A stretch of 64,000 nt of DNA from Oceanobacillus profundus (lineage in GTDB: Bacteria; Bacillota; Bacilli; Bacillales; Amphibacillaceae). The translations under genes and the position numbers were made by a program. Each line of letters starts with the position of its first letter. Positions within the stretch are counted from its first letter, which is position 1. The notes below the pieces were generated by a model. It saw only the letters and a list, made by a program, of their open reading frames with translations. It was not told where the DNA came from and made no database searches. The stretch covers positions 372,001 to 436,000 of the forward strand of contig NZ_QWEH01000002.1 of NCBI RefSeq assembly GCF_003515705.1. The letters run 5' to 3'. Shown here piece after piece: positions 1 to 7,963 of the stretch.

Positions 1-19
1 ACTTATACCCTTGCGGTGA

Positions 20-143
20 AAGTCAACATCGACTTCCTTTGGTCGTCGTGTTTCCTTTATCTCCTACGTAGGAATGTTCGAAGTCGAACCACCCCAAAGT
101 ACGGGGCGCAGTCCGTACGTCGCTAACCGGGCGATTCCGCTTT
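20..143. repeat. Dispersed intergenic repeat, family A, copy 1
   Basis: This stretch shares long blocks with 19977-20130, including AAGTCAACATCGAC, GGTCGTCGTGTTTCCTTTAT and CGTACGTCGCTAACCGGGCG. It is non-coding and lies directly upstream of sufB, probably between sufB and its upstream suf partner, since sufB is the last suf gene in related bacilli. The central part differs from copy 2, which suggests modular repeats rather than a recent duplication. Confidence 0.75.
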
Positions 144-169
144 AGATAATACAATGAGGAGGTTATATA

Positions 170-1567
170 ATGGCTAAAAAAATGCCTGAAATGGAAGAAT
201 ATAAATATGGATTTCATGATAAAGACGTCTCTGTTTTCCGAACGGAAAGAGGATTAACACGTAAAGTCGTTGAAGAAATCTCTAAAATGAAAGAAGAGCC
301 ACAGTGGATGCTTGACTACCGCTTGAAGGCATTAGAGCATTTTTACGAGCGCCCAATGCCGCAATGGGGCGGAGATCTTTCAGAACTTGATTTTGATGAG
401 ATCGTTTATTACGTTAAACCATCTGAAAAGCAAGGTAGAACATGGGATGAGGTACCTGCTGAAATCAAAGAAACATTTGATAAGCTTGGTATTCCAGAAG
501 CAGAACAAAAATATTTAGCTGGTGTATCTGCACAGTACGAATCAGAGGTTGTTTATCATAGCTTGAAAGAAGATCTTCAAGAAATGGGTATCGTATTTAA
601 GGATACTGATACAGCGCTAAAAGAAGACGAAGAGTTATTTAAAGAATACTTTGGAAAAGTTATTCCATATTCTGATAATAAATTTGCTGCACTGAACTCA
701 GCCGTATGGTCTGGCGGATCATTTATCTATGTTCCGAAAGGTGTTCAAACATCAACACCATTACAAGCATATTTCCGTATTAACTCGGAAAATATGGGGC
801 AGTTTGAAAGAACATTAATCATTGTTGATGAAGGTGCATCTGTACACTATGTTGAGGGCTGTACAGCTCCAGTCTTTACAACAAACTCACTTCATAGTGC
901 GGTTGTTGAAATCGTTGTTAAAAAAGATGCATATTGCCGTTATACAACGATTCAAAACTGGGCAAACAACGTATACAACCTAGTTACAAAACGTGCAGTA
1001 GTTGATGCAAATGGAACGATGGAATGGATTGATGGTAACATCGGTTCGAAATTAACGATGAAATACCCTGCGATTTTATTAAAAGGCGAAGGTGCACGTG
1101 GTAACACGCTATCTATCGCTATTGCTGGTAAAGGACAATTACAGCACGCAGGTGCAAAAATGCATCACTTAGCACCAAACACGTCTTCAACAATTGTTTC
1201 AAAATCAATCTCTAAACAAGGCGGAAAGGTTTCGTACCTCGGTCTTGTACACTTTGGACGTAAAGCAGACGGTGCACGTGCAAACATCGAATGTGACACG
1301 CTAATCATGGATAACGAATCGTTCTCTGATACTATTCCATACAATGAAATTTTAAATGATAACATTTCATTGGAGCACGAAGCGAAAGTTTCTAAAGTAT
1401 CTGAAGAGCAATTGTTCTACTTGATGAGTAGAGGATTAACAGAGGAAGAAGCAACAGAAATGATCGTAATGGGCTTCATCGAGCCATTTACAAAAGAACT
1501 TCCAATGGAATATGCAGTAGAGATGAACAGATTGATTAAATTCGAGATGGAAGGCTCTATTGGGTAA
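170..1567 (+). CDS. sufB: Fe-S cluster assembly scaffold SufB
   Basis: A 465-residue protein with the full SufB/SufD-type beta-helix core. Recognisable family stretches are [20 protein letters not shown] in the middle and HHLAPNTSS followed by [10 protein letters not shown] and [14 protein letters not shown] near the C-terminus. SufB works with SufC and SufD as the cytoplasmic scaffold on which sulfur from SufS/SufU and iron are assembled into clusters. The start ATG follows AGGAGG at good spacing. In bacilli sufB is normally last in sufCDSUB, and a terminator directly after it agrees with that; the other suf genes would lie left of the window. Nfu, an IscA-type carrier and a SufR-like regulator occur further along in this same window. 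Confidence 0.97.
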   Translation: MAKKMPEMEEYKYGFHDKDVSVFRTERGLTRKVVEEISKMKEEPQWMLDYRLKALEHFYERPMPQWGGDLSELDFDEIVYYVKPSEKQGRTWDEVPAEIKETFDKLGIPEAEQKYLAGVSAQYESEVVYHSLKEDLQEMGIVFKDTDTALKEDEELFKEYFGKVIPYSDNKFAALNSAVWSGGSFIYVPKGVQTSTPLQAYFRINSENMGQFERTLIIVDEGASVHYVEGCTAPVFTTNSLHSAVVEIVVKKDAYCRYTTIQNWANNVYNLVTKRAVVDANGTMEWIDGNIGSKLTMKYPAILLKGEGARGNTLSIAIAGKGQLQHAGAKMHHLAPNTSSTIVSKSISKQGGKVSYLGLVHFGRKADGARANIECDTLIMDNESFSDTIPYNEILNDNISLEHEAKVSKVSEEQLFYLMSRGLTEEEATEMIVMGFIEPFTKELPMEYAVEMNRLIKFEMEGSIG

Positions 1568-1576
1568 TATAATAGG

Positions 1577-1617
1577 AAACCCTCGTTACAATTATAATTG
1601 TGGCGAGGGTTTTTTTT
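1577..1617 (+). terminator. Terminator after sufB
   Basis: The arms AAACCCTCG and CGAGGGTTT flank an AT-rich loop and are followed by a run of T. It lies 10 bases after the sufB stop. The following gap up to the permease promoter (about 1618-1916) shows only a weak, AT-rich open frame that I do not accept as a gene. Confidence 0.9.
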
Positions 1618-1916
1618 ATTAAATGTTACGTAATTGCCCAATTTACGCCCTACTAATCTCTGTTCTGTTATTTTTTGACTGTTTACTTAGTTATCTATTT
1701 AATAACATCCATTCTTCTTCTTTTCTCAACTTTTCCGCACGAATCAAATGTTAAACTCTTTACATATTTGACAGATTCAGACGCCGTTGACCTTTTTAAT
1801 ATTCTTGAAGGTTTACTGAACAATTTTTTGCTTTTTCCAGTGCTGCAGCACGATACTCGTTTTGATCAGGACAAGAATTTATATCTCGGAACTGCTTTAA
1901 ATTTAATGTAATGACA

Positions 1917-1946
1917 TTGATGAGATATCAAATAATATGCTATAAT
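1917..1946 (+). promoter_or_regulatory. SigA-type promoter of the glycine riboswitch transcript
   Basis: TTGATG at 1917-1922 and TATAAT at 1941-1946 are separated by 18 bases. The site is about 60 bases upstream of the first aptamer, as expected for a leader RNA. Confidence 0.6.
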
Positions 1947-2006
1947 AAAAATTCTATTGTTATTACAATTAAGTATATTATACAGTTACATAACTTGCGG
2001 ATGATT

Positions 2007-2218
2007 GTATTGGGAGAGAGCGAAGTATATCGCCACCGAAGGAGCAAGTTCCAAAAAAACCATTGGAATTAATCTCTCAGGTAAAAGCACCAATACAGGA
2101 CGCTACTCTGGAGAGTGCAATTTATGCCACCAAAGGGGACCTTCTATTATAGAAGGATAAACTTTCAGGTAAAAGGACAGAGAATGGAAATAATATAGCC
2201 CTTCTCTATCCTTTTTTT
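2007..2218 (+). promoter_or_regulatory. Tandem glycine riboswitch with terminator
   Basis: Two consecutive glycine aptamers are visible. The first (2007-2096) has P1 arms GTATTGG/CCAATAC and the conserved GCCACCGAAGGAGCAA and CTCTCAGGTAAAAG blocks. The second (2106-2182) has P1 arms CTCTG/CAGAG, GCCACCAAAGGGG and TTTCAGGTAAAAGGACAGAG. The 3' arm of the second P1 is also the 5' arm of a terminator (2175-2211, then seven T). P1 formation and termination are therefore mutually exclusive, which predicts that glycine turns expression ON. The downstream gene is an amino acid permease. Confidence 0.93.
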
Positions 2219-2329
2219 AAATGTGGGATTTTTCAGTTATATAATTGAAATGATGATTTTATAAAAGACTGAAGAACTAGCAACTAAATCAATTAATAAT
2301 TATCAAAAAGGTTGAGAGAAGGGAATTGT

Positions 2330-3733
2330 ATGCAAGAACAAAAATTAGATAGGGGTTTAAAAAACAGACACGTACAACTGATAGCTATTGGTGGAGCAAT
2401 TGGTACGGGATTATTTCTTGGTGCAGGAAAATCAATACATTTAGCAGGGCCATCCATATTATTCGCATACTTGATTACAGGTGCTGTTCTCTTTTTAATC
2501 ATGCGTGCCCTTGGAGAATTGCTGTTAAGTAATTTAAGCTATCATTCGTTTGTTGACTTTGTAAGAGATTATTTAGGTGAAATGACAGCATTTTTAACTG
2601 GCTGGACATATTGGTTCTGTTGGATTTCCATTGCAATGGCTGACTTAACAGCAGTTGGCCTCTATACCCAGTATTGGTTTCCAACGATACCACAATGGAT
2701 GCCAGGATTAATCGCGCTTGTTATTTTATTATGTATGAACTTGGCCACCGTAAAACTGTTTGGAGAAATGGAATTCTGGTTCGCATTAATTAAAGTCATC
2801 GCAATTCTAGCCTTAATAGTTACAGGTATTGTTATGATTATAAGTGGTTTTTCCACGGATGCAGGTGGAGCGAGTTTCACGAATCTATGGAACCACGGAG
2901 GTATGTTTCCAAATGGTGTAAATGGTTTCATCCTCTCTTTTCAAATGGTCGTATTTGCGTTTGTTGGTATCGAACTTGTAGGACTTACAGCGGGAGAAAC
3001 AGAAAATCCAGAGAAAGTTATACCTAAAGCGATAAATAATATTCCTATTCGAATTATCATTTTTTATATAGGTGCACTTCTTGTTATTATGAGTGTGTAT
3101 CCATGGACCGCTATCAGCCCAACTGAAAGTCCATTCGTCCAAGTCTTTACGGTAGTTGGTATCGTTGGTGCTGCTGGTATCATCAATTTTGTCGTTCTAA
3201 CTTCTGCTGCTTCAGCATGTAATAGTGCCATCTTCAGTACAAGCCGGATGGTATATTCACTCGCTAAAGAGAAAAATGCACCGGAAAAATTTGCCAAGCT
3301 TGATAAAAGAAAGGTTCCTTCCAATGCATTGTTCTTTTCGACTGCAGTTGTTTTAATTTCAGTCGCATTAAATTATGTAATGCCAGAAGGAGTATTCACA
3401 CTCGTTACAAGTATTTCTACAGTATGCTTTATATTTATTTGGGGGATTACGGTCATCAGTCATTTGAAATACCGTAAAACAAGACCTGATCTGGCAAAAG
3501 TGAATAAATTTAAGATGCCATTTTATCCATTTGCAAATTATTTAATCCTTGCCTTCCTGACATTTGTTCTTGTTGTGCTTGCAATTGCAGAAGATACACG
3601 TGTTTCGTTGATGATAACGCCCGTTTGGTTTATCGCGCTAATTGTGATTTATAAGGCACGCAAAAGAATCGTGCCCCATAAAGATAAGAAAAATGAAGAA
3701 GGATTAGTGGTGGATAAGGTTGAACGGGGATAA
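2330..3733 (+). CDS. APC-family amino acid permease, likely glycine/alanine/serine type
   Basis: A 467-residue polytopic membrane protein of the amino acid-polyamine-organocation superfamily. The N-terminal helix has the family pattern IAIGGAIGTGLFLGAGKSI, followed by about twelve hydrophobic segments, a short charged loop containing ENPEKVIPKAIN and a charged C-terminal tail. It resembles CycA-type D-serine/D-alanine/glycine transporters. The glycine riboswitch directly upstream supports glycine or a close relative as substrate. An in-frame TTG lies at 2312, but ATG 2330 is chosen because GAGAGAAGGG lies just upstream of it. Exact substrate is inferred. Confidence 0.85.
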   Translation: MQEQKLDRGLKNRHVQLIAIGGAIGTGLFLGAGKSIHLAGPSILFAYLITGAVLFLIMRALGELLLSNLSYHSFVDFVRDYLGEMTAFLTGWTYWFCWISIAMADLTAVGLYTQYWFPTIPQWMPGLIALVILLCMNLATVKLFGEMEFWFALIKVIAILALIVTGIVMIISGFSTDAGGASFTNLWNHGGMFPNGVNGFILSFQMVVFAFVGIELVGLTAGETENPEKVIPKAINNIPIRIIIFYIGALLVIMSVYPWTAISPTESPFVQVFTVVGIVGAAGIINFVVLTSAASACNSAIFSTSRMVYSLAKEKNAPEKFAKLDKRKVPSNALFFSTAVVLISVALNYVMPEGVFTLVTSISTVCFIFIWGITVISHLKYRKTRPDLAKVNKFKMPFYPFANYLILAFLTFVLVVLAIAEDTRVSLMITPVWFIALIVIYKARKRIVPHKDKKNEEGLVVDKVERG

Positions 3734-3747
3734 TAATCTATATGTGG

Positions 3748-3850
3748 CAGCCGGGCTCATGTTTTAGTCTCATTATTAAAATTATTTGGCTCGTTTCAAA
3801 TGGGTTAACATTTTTGAAGAAATACCTAAATTCCCTTTATCGCCCGGCTG
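3748..3850 (+). other. Long-range inverted repeat in permease 3' region
   Basis: CAGCCGGGC at 3748-3756 is exactly complementary to GCCCGGCTG at 3842-3850, around 85 bases of AT-rich sequence. It has no open frame. It could fold as a 3' structure of the permease transcript or be a decayed repeat. The gap 3734-4077 otherwise holds only the terminator at 3911. Confidence 0.4.
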
Positions 3851-3910
3851 ATTTGGGCTGTAAGAAGCTCAAGGACAGTTGATGAGCTATTTTAAGAATC
3901 AGGTGATAGT

Positions 3911-3971
3911 AAAAAGTAAGTCAAATCATTCCTATCTGAAAAAGCCTAGGATGATTTGGCTTACTTTTTTT
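3911..3971. terminator. Bidirectional terminator between permease and aprX
   Basis: A long hairpin with arms AAAAAGTAAGTCAAATCAT and ATGATTTGGCTTACTTTTTT. T-runs are present in both directions, so it can serve the permease on the plus strand and aprX on the minus strand. Confidence 0.8.
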
Positions 3972-4077
3972 GCTCTTACACCATACATATAACTCTGCCT
4001 AATAGTATCTAGAGGAGACAGAGGGTTTGAAAAAGCAAAACAGTAAAACTTATACGAGTGAAGAAACACGTAAGCCT

Positions 4078-5379
4078 CTACTCGACATTTGCAAAGTCCT
4101 CAATCAGATCACTAGCATTTAAATAACCAGCACCTTGAATATGTGGGGATTGTCCCAAATCGTCGCATGCATCCAAAAGCCTTTCTTTGACTTGATCAGG
4201 CGTAAGATTTGGATCACGTTGAAGCAATTGTGCAATTACTCCTGCACATATCGGCGTAGCCATTGACGTTCCGGATAAGGACATATAGTGAGTGTCCACA
4301 CGTGCTGCTTTATTGGTTTTATCAAGGAAAGATCTGGGAGCTCGTAAAGAGATAATATCGACTCCTGGTGTTAATAAATCTGGCTTAATAAGCCCATCAA
4401 TCGTCGGACCTCTACTTGAAAAATCAGCTACTGAATCATCGGCTCGGTCAACGGTATTATTATCATCAGCTGCTCCGACTGTAATGACCTTTGGGCTTAT
4501 TCCTGGACTTGCAATGGTTTGTTCTCCGGGACCAGAGTTTCCAGCGGCTACACAGACAACCATTCCGTTATCCCAGGCTATTTCAACCGCATTTACCACA
4601 GGATCATCTTCAGCAGGTGCTACAGCATCGGAACCGAGTGAAAGGGAAAGAATATCAATATTATATTCGGATTGATGTTGGATGCACCATTCGATTCCTT
4701 CAATAACAGTTGATAATGAACCAGCTCCCATCTTATCTAGTACTTTGACACCTACTAAATTAGCTTGGGATGCTGGAGCTTGATATTGTCCATTCGATAA
4801 CAAGCCATTTCCAGCCGCATCTCCAGCACAATGAGTTCCATGACCGTTGTCATCATAGGGATCAGATTTCCTATTAACAAAATCCTTAAAGCCAATAATG
4901 CGATCTTGTAAATCTTCATGTGGATGTATACCAGTATCGATTACTGCAATGGTTACGCCTTCTCCTGTTAACCCATTATCTTTTAAAACATTTGCGTTTA
5001 TTGCCGGGGAAGCGGTATCTAGTAAAGTTGTCACCTTTCTGTCTAAATAGACTTTTTGGATATGGTTGCAGTTCGTGATTAAATGTTCAATATTTTTTAC
5101 GGATAATTTAGCTGAACAACAGGAAATAGAAGGGTATTCGCGAAGAGAACGACACTTTGTTTCCTTTACATCGTTTAACCCAGAAGAAAAGGAATCAGGG
5201 GCAAATTTTATTACGACGGGTAATTTCTTTGTTTTTTTTCTAACACGCTCTATGGAGCTTTGCAGGAAACAAGGGATATAACGAAAAGGTCGATAAAAGT
5301 TAACCATTTCTCCCCTTATATTTTTGTCAACTTTTTTTCCATTGCGTCGGACCAAGTCAATCATTGAAAAATTTAACAT
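4078..5379 (-). CDS. aprX: Intracellular-type subtilisin-like serine protease AprX
   Basis: A 433-residue S8 peptidase with the catalytic triad Asp148 (VIDTG), His180 (DNGHGTHCAG) and Ser372 (SGTSMATP), and oxyanion Asn281 (AAGNSGP). An N-terminal region of about 130 residues precedes the catalytic domain. There is no signal peptide, which fits AprX of B. subtilis (442 residues), whose N-terminal lines YxPFR..PCFL and CCSA are also recognisable. The start ATG follows AAAGGAGAAAG. The gene stands alone, facing the permease across a shared terminator. Its physiological substrates are unknown to me. Confidence 0.93.
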   Translation of the reverse strand: MLNFSMIDLVRRNGKKVDKNIRGEMVNFYRPFRYIPCFLQSSIERVRKKTKKLPVVIKFAPDSFSSGLNDVKETKCRSLREYPSISCCSAKLSVKNIEHLITNCNHIQKVYLDRKVTTLLDTASPAINANVLKDNGLTGEGVTIAVIDTGIHPHEDLQDRIIGFKDFVNRKSDPYDDNGHGTHCAGDAAGNGLLSNGQYQAPASQANLVGVKVLDKMGAGSLSTVIEGIEWCIQHQSEYNIDILSLSLGSDAVAPAEDDPVVNAVEIAWDNGMVVCVAAGNSGPGEQTIASPGISPKVITVGAADDNNTVDRADDSVADFSSRGPTIDGLIKPDLLTPGVDIISLRAPRSFLDKTNKAARVDTHYMSLSGTSMATPICAGVIAQLLQRDPNLTPDQVKERLLDACDDLGQSPHIQGAGYLNASDLIEDFANVE

Positions 5380-5567
5380 ACACTTTCTCCTTTCTTTGAT
5401 TTACGATATTCTACGTAAAATGTCAGAAAGGAGCGTGATTAAATAGTATAGAAAATAGTAAAAAAGGTAGATAACTATATGGTTATAGAGTGAATTACTA
5501 TGAGGAAAGGGAAATTAGAGAAACTGTTTTCTAGTAAGAGTTGTGTTTCGTTTTTATTTATTAGGTA

Positions 5568-5711
5568 GAAGAGGCTGAAACATAACTAAAATACTTAATG
5601 TTAAAGACGAACGATGTACAAACTTAGCGAATTATATTTCCGGAGCGAGTTATTTGCATCAATCATGTTCGGTTTTCACTTCATAAAAATACTTTTGTCC
5701 CAGCTTCTTTT
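5568..5711. repeat. Dispersed intergenic repeat, family C, copy 1
   Basis: The ends are inverted: GAAGAGGCTGAAACA at the left and TTTTGTCCCAGCTTC at the right. Internal blocks (AAAGACGAACGATG, ATTTCCGGAG, TTGCATCAATCATGTTCGG) recur in opposite orientation at 27864-28106. There is no coding capacity, so it resembles a MITE-like element. It fills the gap between aprX and the marR promoter; 5380-5567 shows nothing else. Confidence 0.75.
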
Positions 5712-5740
5712 GTTCTAGCAATAGTAACTTTAGCATCGTA

Positions 5741-5809
5741 TAGACAAATTCCTGAAATTTTGTTATCATGGATAATGGTTACCTTAGGTAACTGTTAGCT
5801 ATGATAACC
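5741..5809 (+). promoter_or_regulatory. Promoter and 47-bp palindromic operator of the marR-MFS operon
   Basis: TAGACA (5741-5746) and TATCAT (5764-5769) are 17 bases apart. A long palindrome spans 5762-5808: two 22-base arms, 18 of 22 positions complementary, around the centre TTA. Its core is the perfect GTTACC-TTA-GGTAAC (5778-5792). The palindrome covers the -10 element and the start region and ends just before the ribosome site, a classic place for an autorepressing MarR dimer or pair of dimers. Confidence 0.65.
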
Positions 5810-5827
5810 ATATAGGAGGCGTTTTCC

Positions 5828-6247
5828 ATAAAATCTGCACAGAAATTTTTCCATCAATTAATTATGTTGTATCGCCCTTTTGAAAATAGACTTAATGTCT
5901 TGTTGAATAAACATAACCTGCATCGAGCACAGTGGACCATTTTGTATTACCTGTACAATTATGGAGCTTCAACACTTGTGGAAATTTCTCATTATCAAGG
6001 TGTGGAGAAGCCTACCATCACTAGAACCTTTGCCAGTTTAGAGGAAATGAGCTATGTCGAACAGGTGGCTGGAAGAGATAAGCGCGAAAAACGCATGCAG
6101 CTGACTGGGCAAGGAACAGCTGTTTATGAGGAAGTACGTGTGACCATTGATCAGTTTGAAAAGGAAATTCTAAAAGACATCTCGGAATCAGAATTGATTG
6201 ATTTTATTCGGGTGATGGAAGAAATTAAAAATAATATTAAGAAGTGA
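5828..6247 (+). CDS. MarR-family transcriptional regulator (probable AUA start)
   Basis: A winged-helix MarR protein: the DNA-binding part runs from HRAQWTILYYLYNYG through VEKPTITRTFASLEE to the wing GRDKREKRMQLT. The first in-frame ATG is at 5864, but AGGAGG at 5814-5819 lies 8 bases before an in-frame ATA at 5828. Starting there gives 139 residues and restores helix 1 (IKSAQKFFHQLIMLYRPFE), which MarR proteins need for dimerisation. ATG 5864 has no ribosome site. The downstream transporter starts 2 bases after the stop, so the two form an operon, probably repressed by this protein through the palindrome upstream. Confidence 0.85.
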   Translation: MKSAQKFFHQLIMLYRPFENRLNVLLNKHNLHRAQWTILYYLYNYGASTLVEISHYQGVEKPTITRTFASLEEMSYVEQVAGRDKREKRMQLTGQGTAVYEEVRVTIDQFEKEILKDISESELIDFIRVMEEIKNNIKK

Positions 6248-6248
6248 A

Positions 6249-7460
6249 GTGATAGAAACAGTGAAACAAACAAAATCTCAATTATGGACGAAGAATTTTA
6301 TTATTATAGCAGCAGCAAATTTTTTCTTATATTTCGTTTTTTACTTATTATTAGTGACCATGGCTGTTTATGCAGTCGATAAATATCATGTTTCAGAGAG
6401 TGTAGCTGGTCTTATAACAGGTATATTTATCATAGGAACATTAGTAGGGCGTTTGTTTATTGGACGAATGATCTCATCTATTGGGTACAAGAAAGTATTA
6501 TATTTTGGGCTTACCTTTTTTATTTTGACATCCCTTTTATACTTTATTCATGCAGGGATAGAGATACTGCTTGTAACTCGTTTATTACACGGAATCGCAT
6601 TAGGGGTGGCAAGTACAGCTACAGGAACTATTATTGCTGAGTTGATTCCTAATGATCGAAAAGGTGAAGGGATTGGCTACTTCAGTATGAGTATTACGCT
6701 GGCAACAGCCATTGGACCCTTCTTTGGACTATACATGAGCTCACATACGAGCTATCAAGTGATTTTTGGCTTTTGTCTTGCATTAGCGATTATTAGTTTT
6801 ATCATATCTCTGTTTGTTAAGATACCATTTGCAGGAAAACCTGCAAATGTGGCTGAAAGAAGGAAAATTAAGTTTTCCGATTTTGTGGAACCAAGAGCAC
6901 TGCCGATTGCATTCATTGTAATTATCGTATCACTTGGGTATTCAAGTGTTCTTTCTTTTATTAATTTCTATGCAATCGAGATTGGTCTTGTCGAGGTGGC
7001 AAGCTTCTTTTTCGTTGTTTATGCAGTAGCTATCCTAGTATCACGTCCATTTACAGGTCGCTTAATGGACTTAAAAGGTGAAAATACTGTTATGTATCCA
7101 GCTTTTATTCTGTTTGGTGCAGGATTACTGCTTCTAAGCTTTACAACGAATAGTTTTGCTTTATTAGCAGCTGGTGTTCTTATTGGCCTTGGATTCGGAA
7201 ACATGCAATCCATTACCCAAGCAATAGCGGTTAAAGTGACACCGCCAGATCGGATTGGATTAGCAACATCAACTTACTATATCGCGCTTGATGCTGGTCT
7301 TGGATTCGGTCCTTATTTACTTGGCTATCTGATTCCGCTAACTGGATATAGCAGCTTATATTTCATGATGGGGCTCATGGTTTTCGTTACGATAGTACTT
7401 TATTTCTTCATGCATGGAAAAAGGAAAGAGCGGATTGGCGAAAAAGCCGATGCCATGTAA
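6249..7460 (+). CDS. MFS transporter, drug-efflux type, in operon with MarR
   Basis: A 403-residue major facilitator with about twelve hydrophobic segments. The motif A-like loop GRLFIGRMISSIGYKKV follows helix 2, and a repeat of it, SRPFTGRLMDLKGENTVMYP, begins the second half. The start is GTG 6249 or GTG 6261; neither has a strong ribosome site, so translation is probably coupled to marR. A MarR-controlled MFS pump usually exports toxic compounds or antibiotics. The substrate cannot be read from the sequence. Confidence 0.85.
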   Translation: MIETVKQTKSQLWTKNFIIIAAANFFLYFVFYLLLVTMAVYAVDKYHVSESVAGLITGIFIIGTLVGRLFIGRMISSIGYKKVLYFGLTFFILTSLLYFIHAGIEILLVTRLLHGIALGVASTATGTIIAELIPNDRKGEGIGYFSMSITLATAIGPFFGLYMSSHTSYQVIFGFCLALAIISFIISLFVKIPFAGKPANVAERRKIKFSDFVEPRALPIAFIVIIVSLGYSSVLSFINFYAIEIGLVEVASFFFVVYAVAILVSRPFTGRLMDLKGENTVMYPAFILFGAGLLLLSFTTNSFALLAAGVLIGLGFGNMQSITQAIAVKVTPPDRIGLATSTYYIALDAGLGFGPYLLGYLIPLTGYSSLYFMMGLMVFVTIVLYFFMHGKRKERIGEKADAM

Positions 7461-7566
7461 ATGTCAATAAAGCATAGATATTATAGATTATAAAGAAAGC
7501 AAGTTTGTTCGTAGTTCAAGGTTGTTATACCTTATGAGATAAAATTCTACTATAGAGGGAAAATGC

Positions 7567-7619
7567 AAACCCTTGTCACCCTTGTCACGATAATATCTGT
7601 GGCAGGGTTATTTTTATTT
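7567..7619 (+). terminator. Terminator after MFS transporter
   Basis: AACCCTTGTCAC pairs with GTGGCAGGGTT, followed by ATTTTTATTT. Between here and 7963 I see no further gene; 7620-7950 is AT-rich without clear signals. Confidence 0.75.
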
Positions 7620-7963
7620 GTTCCTAATTGTTGAAAGTGATATGTAGCAGTTAATATTGATGCAATATCAAATCAATTCGAATGAGCTTGTTGAGCGCAT
7701 GGCTGAGTAACTTACATTCATGAAATTATAGATATTGTGCAAAATAATAAAATAGGACCCAATTATTTTGGATTGAAAACTGCTCACGTTTTGGACAACC
7801 TCTCGAATTATTTCTATAAGCTAAACACATAGTAATCATTATTTTATAGTAGATTTTTGAAGCTTCTTGCTGGTCTTTGAATAGTTGCTTAAAAGAAAAT
7901 AGAACCGATTCAGAGCAAAGAGGGGGAAATTCACATATTGAATCTCGTGCGAGGATGGTAATT

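Noticed and set aside
1675-1911. 78-codon plus-strand frame between sufB and the glycine riboswitch
   Set aside because: It starts with TTG, has no ribosome site, has AT-driven hydrophobic composition, and ends just before the permease promoter. No recognisable family.
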